A stretch of 64,000 nt of DNA from Lampris incognitus (lineage: Eukaryota > Chordata > Actinopteri > Lampriformes > Lampridae): positions 144,108,067 to 144,172,066 of the forward strand of contig NC_079211.1 of the NCBI RefSeq assembly GCF_029633865.1. The letters are read 5' to 3'. The position numbers were made by a program, and so were the translations under genes. Shown piece after piece: positions 1 to 10,872 of the stretch. Position 1 is the first letter of the stretch; every line of letters starts with the position of its first letter. Under the pieces are notes generated by a model. It had not been told where the DNA came from. It searched no databases and saw only the letters and a list, made by a program, of their open reading frames with translations.

Positions 1-676
1 AGAGTTTTGTTATGGGGAATAATATAGAGCAGCAGCAGTATGGATATCTTATCCCTGTATTCCAGAGTTTTGTTGCTGGGAATAATAAATAGAGCAGCAG
101 CAGTATGGATATCTTATCCCTATATTCCAGAGTTTTGTTATGGGGAATAATAAATAGAGCAGCAGCAGTATGGATATCTTATCCCTATATTCCAGAGTTT
201 TGTTGCTGGGAATAATAAATAGAGCAGCAGCAGTATGGATATCTTATCCCTATATTCCAGAGTTTTGTTATGGGGAATAATAAATAGAGCAGCAGCAGTA
301 TGGATATCTTATCCCTATATTCCAGAGTTTTGTTATGGGGAATAATAAATAGAGCAGCAGCAGTATGGATATATTATCCTTATATTCCAGAGTTTTGGTG
401 CTGGGAATAATAAATAGAGCAGCAGCAGTATGGATATCTTATCCCTATATTCCAGAGTTTTGTTATGGGGAATAATAAATAGAGCAGCAGCAGTATGGAT
501 ATATTATTCTTATATTCCAGAGTTTTGGTGCTGGGAATAATAAATAGAGCAGCAGCAGTAAGGATATATTACCCCTATATTCCAGAGTTTTGTTATGGGG
601 AATAATAAATAGAGCAGCAGCAGTATGTATATATTATCCCTGTATTCCAGAGCTTTGTTGCTGGGAATAATTTCAG
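1..676. repeat. 65-bp minisatellite, about 10 copies
   Basis: A unit of about 65 bp repeats from the window edge to about 676. Each unit starts AGAGTTTTGTTATGGGG or the variant AGAGTTTTGTTGCTGGG, then has an AATAATAAATAGAGCAGCAGCAG block and TATGGATATCTTATCCC. The first unit is 2 bp shorter. The two variants partly alternate, which suggests some growth by multi-unit duplication. The left end lies outside the window, so the true array length is unknown. No function is visible. Confidence 0.93.
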
Positions 677-2391
677 TAAACTGACGGAACGACTTCGTGT
701 AAGAATTTTTTTTTCCGCGCGCGATAGACAGCGGGTGGAGATTTTGCCCGCGTCGTTTTCACGCGCGGGCGTGACAGTGGCGCGTGACAAATGCACGAAA
801 CGACCCAAACGAACGTTTTGGCTTTGGTGGCGATGTGCAGGTCCCTGTTTCCATCCCCACCCTCCGTGAGCAGCAAGCTGTGTAGCCTGTGTTGTTATTT
901 TGCTCTGTTCCTGGAGAACACGTTTGATCGTTGATAGAATGTGATCGTTTTGAATTTTTCCACATCAGCAGAGATCTGAACATCTTCTCTAAATCGTTTC
1001 GTTAACATTGACCGTTATTGAACCTTGGTTAAAAAAAAATTGTTTTTTTTAAAAAAAAACAAGAGCTGGAAAATGCCATGTGCGGAGTGAGCGATCGTTC
1101 CCGGCATGCCTCATGATATGCATTTTAATGGTCTCTTACCTTCTCGGCGGACGCAATGGGAATGGTGCTTTAGTTTAGGGTAAGAGCGTGTTTTAACGTT
1201 GGGCCCGCTCGGGCGCGCGTGCACACCTGCCGCATTACTTTTATTCGTTACAGGGGGCGTGGGAGGGCTTCTCGTGTATGGGGGGCTCATTAAGTAACCG
1301 CGGGCAAAATTGGGTGGGGGTGGGTGGGTGGGGTTGGGGTTGATTTATCGATTGTTTTGCTGATGCCCTCACACTCACACAGGTGACCCAGGCTGCGGCG
1401 TGCTGCTGATTGAGGATTGCTTCACTTTTTCTTTTTTCTTTTTTTCTCCTCCTCCCCTCTTTTCCCTTTCCCTTTTTTGTTTTTTGTTTTTTTTCTTTTG
1501 AACACGTTGTTCAGATCATCAAAAATACGCTGTTCAAAGTTAAAGTGCGCGACGGAGCTCGAGATCCATGCACGGCTGATGGGGGTGGGGGTGGGGTTGG
1601 CGCCGGTGGAGGAAGAAGGGCTGTTGTGTGTTACGGCTCCGGGATTTTCTATATACGGGGTAATTAAGGTCCATCTACGCGAGGCGACCGCTGTATAGAC
1701 TCCATTTACTCCGTCTATCCGTGATCGTCCCGCTCAGCCGGCGTTGCTGTTCGCCCACCGAACAGCAGAGGGCGACGCGGGCAAAATCGCAAACGATCTG
1801 TTGTGTTGTGTTGGGTTGTTTTTTTTTTTTTTTTTTAACAAGCTACAGGTCATCGCCTAGCTCGGTAGTTCACAAAGCATATAAAAAACATTTAGATCTA
1901 CTTATGCAAGATTAAAATCAAAACTTTATTGTTTTTTATTCATTTGTATCAAGCCACCCCTTCCGATAACCAACGAACTGGGCCGAATCACACGCTGCAC
2001 TGTGCCAAATATGGCTACAATCATTTTGAATACTTTGTTTATTAATCTGTCTTATCTGCCCGTATAATGTGTATGCCTGGCTTATATGATCTGTCGCAAT
2101 AACAGACCGCACAGGCAGGCGCCTGATAATAACCACTATGAAACACGTGTACTGCCGTTGTCTTGTTGCTGGTGTTGTGGCTGTGGATAGTGATGTGAGC
2201 TATAGGACTGTTGCTGATCACGAGCCGGTCATTATCTTTAATCGTCTGTCCGCGCTGCGTTAGTCCAAAAATTACAGGCCTACCGTCGACAAGCCATAAG
2301 CTTCACTGCTGCGCAGCGGGTAGGCCTGTTTCTGCGGATCACGTTTAAATAGACCGGCTAATCGAGCATGTAGCTACAACGTTAGCCTGAA

Positions 2392-2392
<1 letters not shown>
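677..2392. other. Upstream intergenic sequence, no gene seen
   Basis: There is no credible coding region. The stretch has A/T homopolymer runs near 1030-1060, a pyrimidine-rich tract at 1420-1500 and a poly-T run near 1820-1835. The sequence around 1080-1260 is more complex and could be regulatory, but nothing specific supports that. Confidence 0.5.

Positions 2393-2427
<35 letters not shown>
2393..2427. repeat. (AC)n microsatellite
   Basis: A perfect run of AC dinucleotides about 35 bp long. Confidence 0.95.
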
Positions 2428-2429
<2 letters not shown>

Positions 2430-2699
2430 GACAGAGCTCTCTGCACTCCCTCCCTTATGCAAATTGCCGGGCTCGTGATGTCGGGGTCGGATATATTATT
2501 ATTTCCCCCTTTGCTTTAAATAAAAACAGGCGGTGATAGAGAAACGTTATTCAGCCTGAAAAGGGGGAAATGTGAGCAGAATTGCTGCGATTTCCACGAG
2601 ACCTCAGTGTAGTAGGTGTCCACCCCCCCCCCATAGATGCAAACGTGGGAGCTCTTGCACTCCTTTCCTGTAGTATATTTTTAAAAAATATATATATAT

Positions 2700-2835
2700 A
2701 TAATAAAACTTTGTTAAAAGAAACACTCAACGGTAGGAAAAGTGTTCAAAAAATTAGCAAAATAATCCAGTGATTCAAGTAAATTCTTTATGAGACAGTA
2801 CAAGCCTGTTTCATGCCATAAGTAATCATTATATA
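2700..2835 (-). repeat. Retroelement fragment related to the 22-kb hammerhead-like element
   Basis: Read on the minus strand, this matches the element at 22011-22180. It shares the GGCATGAAACAGGCTTGT core, a CTGTC (complement of 2794-2798), the 3' stem arm ending in CACTGGATT, and the tail with a poly-A/T region. The CTGATGA box and 5' arm are missing: at that point the sequence becomes a TA/ATATGG microsatellite. It is therefore a truncated copy of the same dispersed family. Confidence 0.7.
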
Positions 2836-2990
2836 TATGGATATATATGGATATATATATATATACATACATACATATACACACACGCACATATATATAT
2901 GTACATATACACACACATATATATACACACACATATATATATATATATATATGGATATATATATATGGATATATATATATATATATATAT

Positions 2991-3071
<81 letters not shown>
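2836..3071. repeat. Compound TA / ATATGG / (AC)n microsatellite
   Basis: Alternating purine-pyrimidine sequence. It starts with TATATGGATA units, passes through ACAC/ATAT blocks and ends in about 68 bp of pure AC (2993-3060). The long His/Thr or Cys/Val open frames on both strands are artefacts of the repeat. Confidence 0.95.
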
Positions 3072-3072
<1 letters not shown>

Positions 3073-3119
3073 GACATAATAAGCGATCAAAGTGGGCTCG
3101 AGCGTATTGTGTTTTGAGC

Positions 3120-3470
3120 GCATGCCTGCCTGCGACGCCGGCGCGAGCGCTGCTGTTTGGCTGATCTGCTCATCGGTCGTCTGTCGCCAGACCGGCCGCC
3201 ACGCTCGGGAGTGTGACGGGCCTCGGCCGGTAGAAGCGTCGCTCAGATAGCCGCTGATTAATTAGCCGTAATGAAGGCAGGGCCGGCCTGGTCCGTACGA
3301 AAGAAGCGCGAGGCGGGCCCCGGGGTGCAGAGCCTGCCATTACTTCCCTTTCTGGCGGGGGTTTAGAGGGAAACGCGCGTTAGCCGGGCTCTTATTGGGC
3401 CAGCACGCTGATGGATGGAGCGCCTGTTTATCAGCGGCCATCGCCAGGTGCATCATCATCATCATCATCA
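3120..3470. promoter_or_regulatory. Candidate promoter-proximal regulatory block
   Basis: Complex GC-balanced sequence without simple repeats, about 1.6-1.9 kb upstream of the lmx1b start codon. It contains a homeodomain-type TTAATTA at 3258-3264 followed by CCGTAATGAAGG, and several CpG-rich stretches. The texture is that of conserved non-coding DNA, but conservation cannot be tested here. It ends in a short CATCAT run near 3450-3470. Confidence 0.35.
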
Positions 3471-4348
3471 GCTGTGTGTGTGTGTGGGGGGGGGTCGACT
3501 ATACACAAAAGACCCCACATGTAGTGAAGCTCTGGCACACATTTGCATTTGATTCCAGTTGACTTTTGTTCGCGCTGTGAAAGGGAAATATAATGAGAGT
3601 GCGGACACGCGGTTGGTCAATGGCGGGGCTTTAATTGTGAAGCGCCCTCCGATTTTCAAGGCGAGTCAGAACGCTGTTTTACAATGAAACGGTTTTAGTA
3701 ATAACAGTCCAACAAAATCCCCGGAAGCGAACGACGTTTATTATCATTATTATTATTCGTTATTTATTGTTGTTGTTATTATTCATTGGTGATGTTATAT
3801 CATTATTATTACTATTATTATCCATTACTGTTGTTATTAGTGTCATTATTATGACCCCTGTTATGGCTATTTTTTTATTTTATTTTTTATTGTTGTGCTA
3901 GTCGTGGGGAGCATGCTGCACCAGTCCAGACCCAGATGATATAATTGTGCAGTAATGTTCTTGCTGGCTGTCAGTCAGGCTGGCTGTCAGGCTGTCAGGC
4001 TGGCTGTCCGTCCGTCCTGCCGCGGGGTCTGCCGAGGCGGAATTCCCGCGGAAGGCCGCCGTAGCCACGCTCTGCACCAATAGCGTCCCACTGGCGGGCA
4101 GCGCGAGCTAAAGAGAGCGTGGCCATGCAGCGCGGGCGGGAGTGGGAGGATCCACTGGCTTCAGTCTCGAGCTCAGACTCGTCCGCAGCGCCAGGGCTGC
4201 GAAGGGCACAGCAGCGCCTCTCTAGCCGAGGCGCCTCCGCCGGGACGCTGCGCCGCCGCACCTGGGACCTGCCCTCGCTTTGACTTTTTGGACTTTCTTC
4301 ACTAATAAAGCGTCCCCCGTACCGAGGAGCGCGGCGTTTCGGGGCCCC
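3471..4348 (+). promoter_or_regulatory. Probable lmx1b promoter region
   Basis: The first part holds a TG/G run (3473-3494) and an ATT-rich stretch (about 3735-3890). From about 3990 the sequence is CpG-rich. A CCAAT pentamer lies at 4077-4081, just before GC-rich sequence, which suits a TATA-less developmental-gene promoter. No transcription start can be fixed from sequence. The assignment rests on position upstream of exon 1, CpG density and the CCAAT box. Confidence 0.4.
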
Positions 4349-5033
4349 CCCCCTCCTCCTCCTCCTTCTCCTCCTCCTCCTCCTCCTCCTCCTCCCACAC
4401 GCGATACCGGCCGCGCACGAGAGGCGATCCGGCTCCCCTCATAACAGGTGACTGCCGCGAGAGTTTTCCGAGGGTCCGTTGTCGCTCCTCTTCTTCTTCT
4501 TTTTTTTTTCTTCTTCTTCTTCTTTATTTTTTTGTGTGTGTGTGTCAATGCCGCTCCGCCGGTGCCTGGCGTGTCGGGAGTTCGCGTAACCGACCCCCCC
4601 AAGTAAGTCCTGTTTACTACAACGCTGTGTGCATCACGTGCAATGTGTACTTCTGCAAAGTACACTTCTTCTTCTTTTCTTCTTCTTCTTTTCTTCTTCT
4701 TCTCTTCTTCCTGCCTCCCCTCCCCTCTCCTCTCTCCCCTCCCCTCCCCTTCCCTCCCATGCAAACTGCTCTCGGAGCGCATTGTGTTTCAACAGGTTTT
4801 ATAGGCTCAGGAGTGGCCTCCTCCTCCTCTTCTTCTTCGTCTTCTTCTTCACCTTTGTTGTTGTTGTTGTCACTGCCGCACGGGCGCGGGGCATGGTGTG
4901 ACGAGGGGGGTAACCCGTGTTTCGTGTGGATATATCGCAACAGGTCCGCCGGTGCCACGGCCACGCGTGTCCTCCTCCTCCTGCTCCTCTTCCTCCTCCT
5001 CACGAGACGACGCTCCCCTCCCGCTTCTGCGCG
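4349..5033 (+). promoter_or_regulatory. lmx1b: Pyrimidine-rich leader / 5' UTR of lmx1b
   Basis: Runs of TCC (4350-4395, 4819-4830, 4971-5003) and TTC (4487-4523, 4664-4712, 4829-4851) make the + strand strongly pyrimidine-rich. An ATG at 4548 opens a 13-codon upstream frame ending at 4589. A donor-like AA/GTAAGT lies at 4601-4608, with acceptor-like CAACAG sites ending at 4795 and 4943, so a spliced leader is possible. Which part is transcribed is unknown. A stop codon (TAA, 4911-4913) lies in frame with the lmx1b start, so the protein cannot extend upstream in this frame past 4914. Confidence 0.5.
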
Positions 5034-5103
5034 ATGCTGGACGGCATAAAGCTCGAGGATCATCCGCTGCGCTCGGGACAAGCCACCCTGGGAGTCATGC
5101 TCG
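5034..5103 (+). CDS. lmx1b: lmx1b coding exon 1
   Basis: Encodes residues 1-23 plus one base of Gly24, beginning MLDGIKLEDH. This corresponds to MLDGIKMEEH of mammalian LMX1B. The ATG at 5034 is the first in frame after the stop at 4911-4913 and has G at -3, so it is the chosen start. The longer mammalian N-terminus of about 23 residues before MLDG is not encoded contiguously. The codons just before the ATG (Phe-Cys-Ala) faintly resemble the mammalian Asp-Cys-Ala-Lys but have no upstream ATG. The donor is CTCG/GTAAGG. Confidence 0.95.
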
Positions 5104-5190
5104 GTAAGGCGCCTGCACCGGTCCTGCATCGCTGCACATACGCGCTGCTTTTCTCTTTTACCACCGCGGCCGAAGCCTGCATGGAGGCTG

Positions 5191-5256
<66 letters not shown>

Positions 5257-5606
5257 GTGTGTGTACGGACACCGTCCTTCCTTTTTTTTGTTTTTTTATT
5301 TTTCCTGACTTGTCTGTAGCCCTGTAAGCCTTCACACACCAACTCCAGCCGTGATTGCTGGCCTGCGTCATGCACCGCAGCGTGCAGGCTCGCTGACAGC
5401 CATTTCACCGACCCTGCACGCGCAGACATCGCCATCCCCGCGTCTGTAAAGACGTCGGCCTGCGATTTGAAAAATAACAGCAGTAATAATAAAGCCCCTT
5501 GTCTCCCCCACCCCCCCATCCTCCCCTCCTCCTCCTCCTCCTCCTCCTTCCCCCTTGTTTTGCAAAACGGCACTGACACACACGCGCAAAAAACCTTATG
5601 TTTCAG
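5104..5606 (+). other. lmx1b: lmx1b intron 1
   Basis: 503 bp, phase 1. It holds a TG microsatellite (5193-5264), a T-rich run (5282-5300) and a TCC run (5521-5548) near the acceptor TTTCAG ending at 5606. Nothing else is recognised. Confidence 0.95.
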
Positions 5607-5793
5607 GGGCGGAATGCCATCACCCATCCGTGTGCGAGGGATGCCAGCGTCCGATCTCGGACCGCTTCCTGATGAGGGTCAACGACTCGTCGTGGCACGA
5701 GGAGTGTTTGCAGTGCACCGTGTGTCAGCAGCCCCTCACCACCAGCTGTTACTTCCGAGAGAGGAAACTTTACTGCAAGCACGACTACCAGCA
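5607..5793 (+). CDS. lmx1b: lmx1b coding exon 2 (LIM domain 1)
   Basis: Encodes the rest of Gly24 to residue 85 plus two bases of Gln86. It contains the whole of LIM1: C33-x2-C36, H54-x2-C57, C60-x2-C63 and C80-x2-D83, eight ligands for two zinc ions. LIM domains do not bind DNA; they recruit cofactors such as LDB1. Identity with mammalian LMX1B is high ([17 protein letters not shown]). The donor is CAGCA/GTAAGA, phase 2, and it joins to exon 3 to rebuild QQLF. Confidence 0.97.
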
Positions 5794-5879
5794 GTAAGAC
5801 CCCCACATCACCCGTCTGCCCCCCCCCCCACATGCAGGCCGCTGCACGCCTGGCTGCTCCGCACGTCACCACGACCTTT

Positions 5880-5910
<31 letters not shown>

Positions 5911-5915
5911 CACAC
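5880..5915. repeat. (CA)n / (TA)n microsatellite
   Basis: A short run of CA followed by TA repeats, about 90 bp into intron 2. Confidence 0.9.
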
Positions 5916-6159
5916 TGATAGCCATACATGCATGTGCGGCCTTTGCCATCTGAGTCAGCGGCGGCGGAGGCGGCTGAGCTCGCGGATGTACTGCCTCGCT
6001 GTTAGACCGGCCGGCCGGCCTGCCAGTGGCCACGGCACCGCCGTGTTCTCACGGAGCCACGAGTCCGGTTCCCATATAGATATATAGACGGGCAACGTGT
6101 GATGGCGAGACCGACCCGCGCGTGCGCTTTCTCGAGTTTTGAGGGAGGCCTCACATTAT

Positions 6160-6445
6160 TCTGCTAAATAGATTATATCTCTATCTATATCTCTATATAT
6201 AGATATCTATCTATCTATCTATCTATCTTTATAGATCTATATATATATATATATATAGATATAGTGGACATGGTGGAGATATATATATAGGACATGGTGT
6301 ATATATATATATATATATAGGACATGGTGTGTGTGTATATATATATATATAGAGGACATGGTGGATATATATATATATATATAGGACATGGTGGATATAT
6401 ATATATATATATATATAGTGGATATGGTGGATATATATCGAGGCG
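6160..6445. repeat. TA-rich array with repeated GGACATGGTG blocks
   Basis: TATC and TA runs carry six imperfect copies of GGACATGGTG or GGATATGGTG (from about 6267 to 6430), each separated by 15-25 bp of TA. It is a minisatellite grown out of a TA microsatellite. Confidence 0.9.
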
Positions 6446-6842
6446 TCCTGCGAGCCTAGCGGAATATTATGAAAACACGGGAGGATATAATGTCGTGTCG
6501 CTGCGCGCGAGGGCTGCGTTTTTGATCCACTCTCTGACCGTTTCGCTGCACGAGCAACAAATCCGGGACGCGTCCCTTAAACTCAGCTCGTGCGTTCAGT
6601 TTTATTTTTTTTTTCCCTGCTACTTGTGATTTCACCGTTATATTTTTTAATTCGTTTTTGTTGATTTATTTTACTCTATTTCATCCGGGCTTTTGTTTTG
6701 CTGTTGTTGTTGTGTTTTGTTTGTTTTGGGGGGGTTCTGCGTCCGGCACGCTTGGAAGTAATGTGGGAGAGAACAACACGTGCAGCTCAGTGACACACCG
6801 AGGTGACGCCAACTTACAGAAGAGACATAAATAATATCTAAC

Positions 6843-6897
<55 letters not shown>

Positions 6898-7539
6898 GCT
6901 CGCGCTCGGCTGCGAGCTTCTTTGGTAATTTGTTATCTAATCCGGAGTCCTGCCTTCTCAGAGCCGCCTGCATGTTGGGAGGGTCCTTCTCTCTCTCTCT
7001 CTCTCTGTCGTAACGCCGGGTCTTCCTCATTTCGTCACTTTGTGATAAGATCCAAAAAGTTATTTTTATTATTATTACTATTATTATTTTATTTTATTTA
7101 ATTTATTTTATTTGTTTTATTTTTGCTGTCAGCTAAATTCGTAACGGCGGCGAGAGAAACAAAACAGAACTAAAAAGTAACAACAACGACGGTAACGATA
7201 CAAAGTAACCGCAGCGGCGACAAATAATACCGCGCGAGCAATTTTACAGCCAGTCTCAAATTCATTCGAAATCGTCGCTCGTGCAAAAAAAAAAAAAAAC
7301 AATTACTCCGCGACACCTCGCGTGACAAAATTAAGCCGAGGACGCGTGGCGACGTCGTAACGAGGCGGGCTCGCGGAATGCGTAGATGGGCCGTATGAAG
7401 TCGCGCGGGCCACGGCAGAAATAAAGCGGAAAGTACGGCGCGAGCCCCCGAACGCCGAGGTCAACTGTTTTGCATTGTGTGGAGCCGGAGGGGGGGGGGA
7501 GGAGGGAGGGGGGGAGGGTGGTGCTGCACGATGCTCCTC
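6446..7539. other. Intron 2: (AC)n repeat and plain sequence
   Basis: Contains a 52-bp AC run (6843-6894), CT repeats (6989-7006), an ATT/TTTTA-rich stretch (7055-7125) and A/G homopolymers. No gene or clear regulatory motif was seen. Confidence 0.6.
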
Positions 7540-7760
7540 GTTGCATTTTTCCTCATTGCCCTTTTCATGCTTGTCACTAAATTTTCCAGCTTTTTATGTC
7601 GGAGCTTTTCAACAATTCTGCTTCGATTACCGGGACATTCTGGCTCTCTGCTAGAGGCCTCGCGGCCCACAATGGGCGACATCTATTGCCACGCTCGCCA
7701 TTCATGCGGCTCTGTGACAACAGCGTAGTCGCTCGGTGACAATGGCAAATTCATAGTAGT
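7540..7760. promoter_or_regulatory. Candidate regulatory block in intron 2
   Basis: Complex sequence without low-complexity runs, between two repeat-rich stretches. It includes CACAATGGGCGAC and GACAATGGCAAAT, both SOX-like (ACAATGG) motifs, near 7668 and 7738. The call is based on texture and these motifs only. Confidence 0.25.
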
Positions 7761-8399
7761 AGCTATGGGATACCGGTGTCATGGCTCAGAGTTGGCAGGG
7801 AACACCGCTAATCCTGCTCACTATGCCTGTTTTACTGAAGTCGGTCCATACTTGCTCCTCGGTTGTGTCTATTTGCCTGTTTGGTTTGTGTGTACATGTT
7901 GAGACGAAGAGGCTGGGAATCTATTTCTTCTATTATTTATTTTTTTTTGTTTTTCCCACACGTGCTCGTTCCTCGTTGTATTACTGACAGATGTGGCACG
8001 GCAGACCTAGCATATTTTGGGTTTATCCCTTTATTTATTTATTTTCTTCTTTTTTTCTTTTTTTTTTTGGCTTTGCCACCTTTCGGCGTGTGTAGTTTCG
8101 CGAGGCTGTGCGGCGAGTCTGAATAGCCACGCCAGAAACAACAACCTGCTGGGCGCCGTCATGCTCGCCCACACCATCATTCACCGCGCGCTCCATCTTT
8201 CAGTGCTTCGCCCTCCTTCTCGCTTTCCCCTCCATCCCTCCCAGGTTAGGAGCAAGGTGGAGGGTCCCACGTCACTCAAGAACGAAAGTATCCCTCCCCC
8301 CCCTCCCCTCTTCTTCTTCTTCCCTATTTTTTTTTTTGTTTATTTCGTTTGCATTGATGGGATACTTAAAGATGTAATTGGCACCTTTTTGACTTTTAT
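7761..8399. other. Intron 2: T-rich plain sequence
   Basis: Long T-rich runs (7935-7960, 8029-8070, 8310-8345) around ordinary sequence. Nothing coding or recognisable. Confidence 0.6.
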
Positions 8400-8560
8400 G
8401 ACACCCATTTAAGATGCATTTGTCAGCCCACAAACTGCTCTGGGCTGTGAAGAGAGGTCTTTGCCTTCCAGAGGTCTACGTGCCTAATTGCATTCCTACA
8501 GCAACTGATTCATGCCCCGTAATCAGCTCGAGCTAGCTGACATAAATCAAGGAGTTGGCA
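8400..8560. promoter_or_regulatory. Candidate regulatory block in intron 2
   Basis: A compact complex block free of homopolymers, with a homeodomain-type TAATTG at 8485-8490, a CTGATTCATG segment and a GTAATCAGCTCGAGCTAGC segment. Conservation was not tested. Confidence 0.3.
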
Positions 8561-10839
8561 CGCATGCTTTTTTCACACCTTTGGAATAGGTTTACATGCA
8601 GGCCGGTGGGGGTGGGGGGGGGGGGACAATTGTGGGCTGTATGGTTAAATCCCCACCCCCACCAAAACAGCTCAGCACGACTTGCTCCATGAAGTGCAAT
8701 TATACAGTAACAAGATCTGATTTTATTAGCCTGTAATATCCTGTATGTGTTTCTGGACCCGGGTATTTTGGTCATTTGTTAGATTCGAGCAAGTAGTCGC
8801 AGCGGTGCCCGGGGAATAACTGGAAGACGACGCATTCCTTTTTACCGCATACGTATTGCAATAAATCTCACGATACCCCGTCATTAACCTTACATCCTAC
8901 AGAAGCGAAGGTGACTTAATTGTTTTTTTGCATTTTGGGGAATTTTTTTTTTTTTTTTTTGTGCACCTTTGGCTAGCGGTGCACAGGCGGGCACGTCAGC
9001 TTGGAAGGCCGTCGTGGCCGGGCGGGCCTAAGTGGGCCGGGCGGATGTGTGAAAGGTATACATGGAGGTGGAATTACACCTCCCCCAGAGAGTTTGTTGT
9101 GCCCCGGTGTTTGGAGGTCAATTATACATGATTAGAAGGGCCGAGATCTTTTCCCCCCAGAGGGATCTTTCCTCTAACCAAGCAGATGGTTTGAAAGGGG
9201 CCGTGTAATAAAGCTATCACTTGATCAAAGTGTTGGACAACACGCCCGTAATGGACTGTCTTGTTAGAAAATGCCATGCTCGAGCAAACGGGGTGGGGTG
9301 GTGGGGGGGGGGGCGGGGGTCCCCATATCTGCAAGTCTGACATTGTGCGGCAACGTTGTGCGGTATTTGCGTTCTGAGCGGCGTAGCCGCAAAACCCAAG
9401 CGTTTCCCCGTCCTCTTCATTTCCAGTTTGCCCCGTGAGGTCTTAATGCCCCCGCACAACACATATAATTTCACAACGCGTAGCCGACGCGAAGGAGCCG
9501 GCGTGCCGTTTCTGGGCTTTTGCGTGTTTGACGCCTCGGAGGCCGAGCGGAGTTTTTGGTTGCGATGCAGCAGTGCGAGCGTGAGGAAAACAGGCCGTGG
9601 ATGAAGCCATAAAACCGGGGCTCCCAGGGCCCGTCTCGCTCCCCTTGTAATTCTCAGGGTCGGACGAGCCCCCGGTGTGCTGAGTGGTGCTTTTTCCCAA
9701 CCGTTGGGAGTGCCCTCCTGTGAAATTGTTGTTTTTTAATTAGCCGCGCTCGGGACGCCGCGGCGGCGCGGTGCAGAGATGCTGATGGCTGGGGTTCTGC
9801 GTTAGCTCACCGCGTGTTTTACTCGCTCCGGGGACACACACCCCCCCCCCTGCCCCGCCCGCGTGACCGGGCACTTAGCGGACACCCGTGCACGCGAAAC
9901 GGCTATGGTTCTCTGTTGACAACCTGCCCCGCAGTCTCACAGTCAAGCCCAGGAAAAAGAGAAAAAAACAACAGTATTTCTGGTCTTGTCGAGGCCCCGG
10001 GTCTCAGGATACTACACTGCCCACATAACACGCGTAGGCGGACGCGTTCGGTTCTGCGAGACGTCTTAAACGTCTCGCCCCTTTGTTTTCTAATACTGCC
10101 TAAAAAGGATGGAAATGGTTCTTACAGCCACTTCTCTTGAGTAAATAGCGGAGGACCTCTATGGAGAGACAAATCTAATGTTAGCAGCGCTAAGCTGGAT
10201 AATATTGCTTCAGCTTGCCGGGATTTTTGGTGCCGGGATAAGGAGCTGGCCCCGTTCCTCTGTAAGGAAGTATTGGGTTCTGTGTCAACATGGCTCGGCC
10301 TGTCCCAGCAGCGTAGTAAGATGCATCATCTGTCATCTCACGGCTTGCTAACCACCCCTCCTCCCCAACACGTTCTGGACCCATTAAGGACCTGTTGGAG
10401 CGCCTTGTTTGTTGGCATCTCCGAGTACGTTTCGTAGCCGCCGCCATTTTTTTTTTTTTTTTTTTTTACCCTTCCCAGTTTCCACAGATAGCCTCTTCGT
10501 ATAATCAGTATTTGATTAAACAGGTTTTGCACAAAGCACATACACATGGACGGCGCGCTTTAACGCATCTGACCTCGGGATGTGCTCGCGGAAAAGGTCA
10601 GCAGTGTGCTGTTAATCTTCATTTACCAGAAATCTGTCTTTGGGGCACTTTGCATCATTTGTGTGATTTCATTTCGAAGAAATAACGAAGTATTTATTTT
10701 GCACTGGGGCTTCGGTCATGTGGATTTGAGCTTGTGTATGTGTGTGTGTGCGGTTGTGTGTTTTGGCGTTGACGCTTGGGTGTGGTGTGGGGTGGGGTGG
10801 GGGGGGGCGGGCCGGCGTGGCGGTAAGCGTGCGAGTGGG

Positions 10840-10872
<33 letters not shown>

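Noticed and set aside
2714..3123. Open frames of Cys-Val or His-Thr repeats
   Set aside because: Translations of AC/TG microsatellites; similar ones near 5193, 10830, 37672 and 63655 were also dropped.
4917..5033. Upstream extension of lmx1b exon 1 from 4917
   Set aside because: The frame start there is GTG, not ATG, and an in-frame TAA lies at 4911-4913; 5034 is the first ATG.
4222..5627. Long Glu/Lys/Arg-rich minus-strand frames opposite exons 1-2
   Set aside because: They are the complement of TCC/TTC tracts and TG repeats and overlap the real exons.
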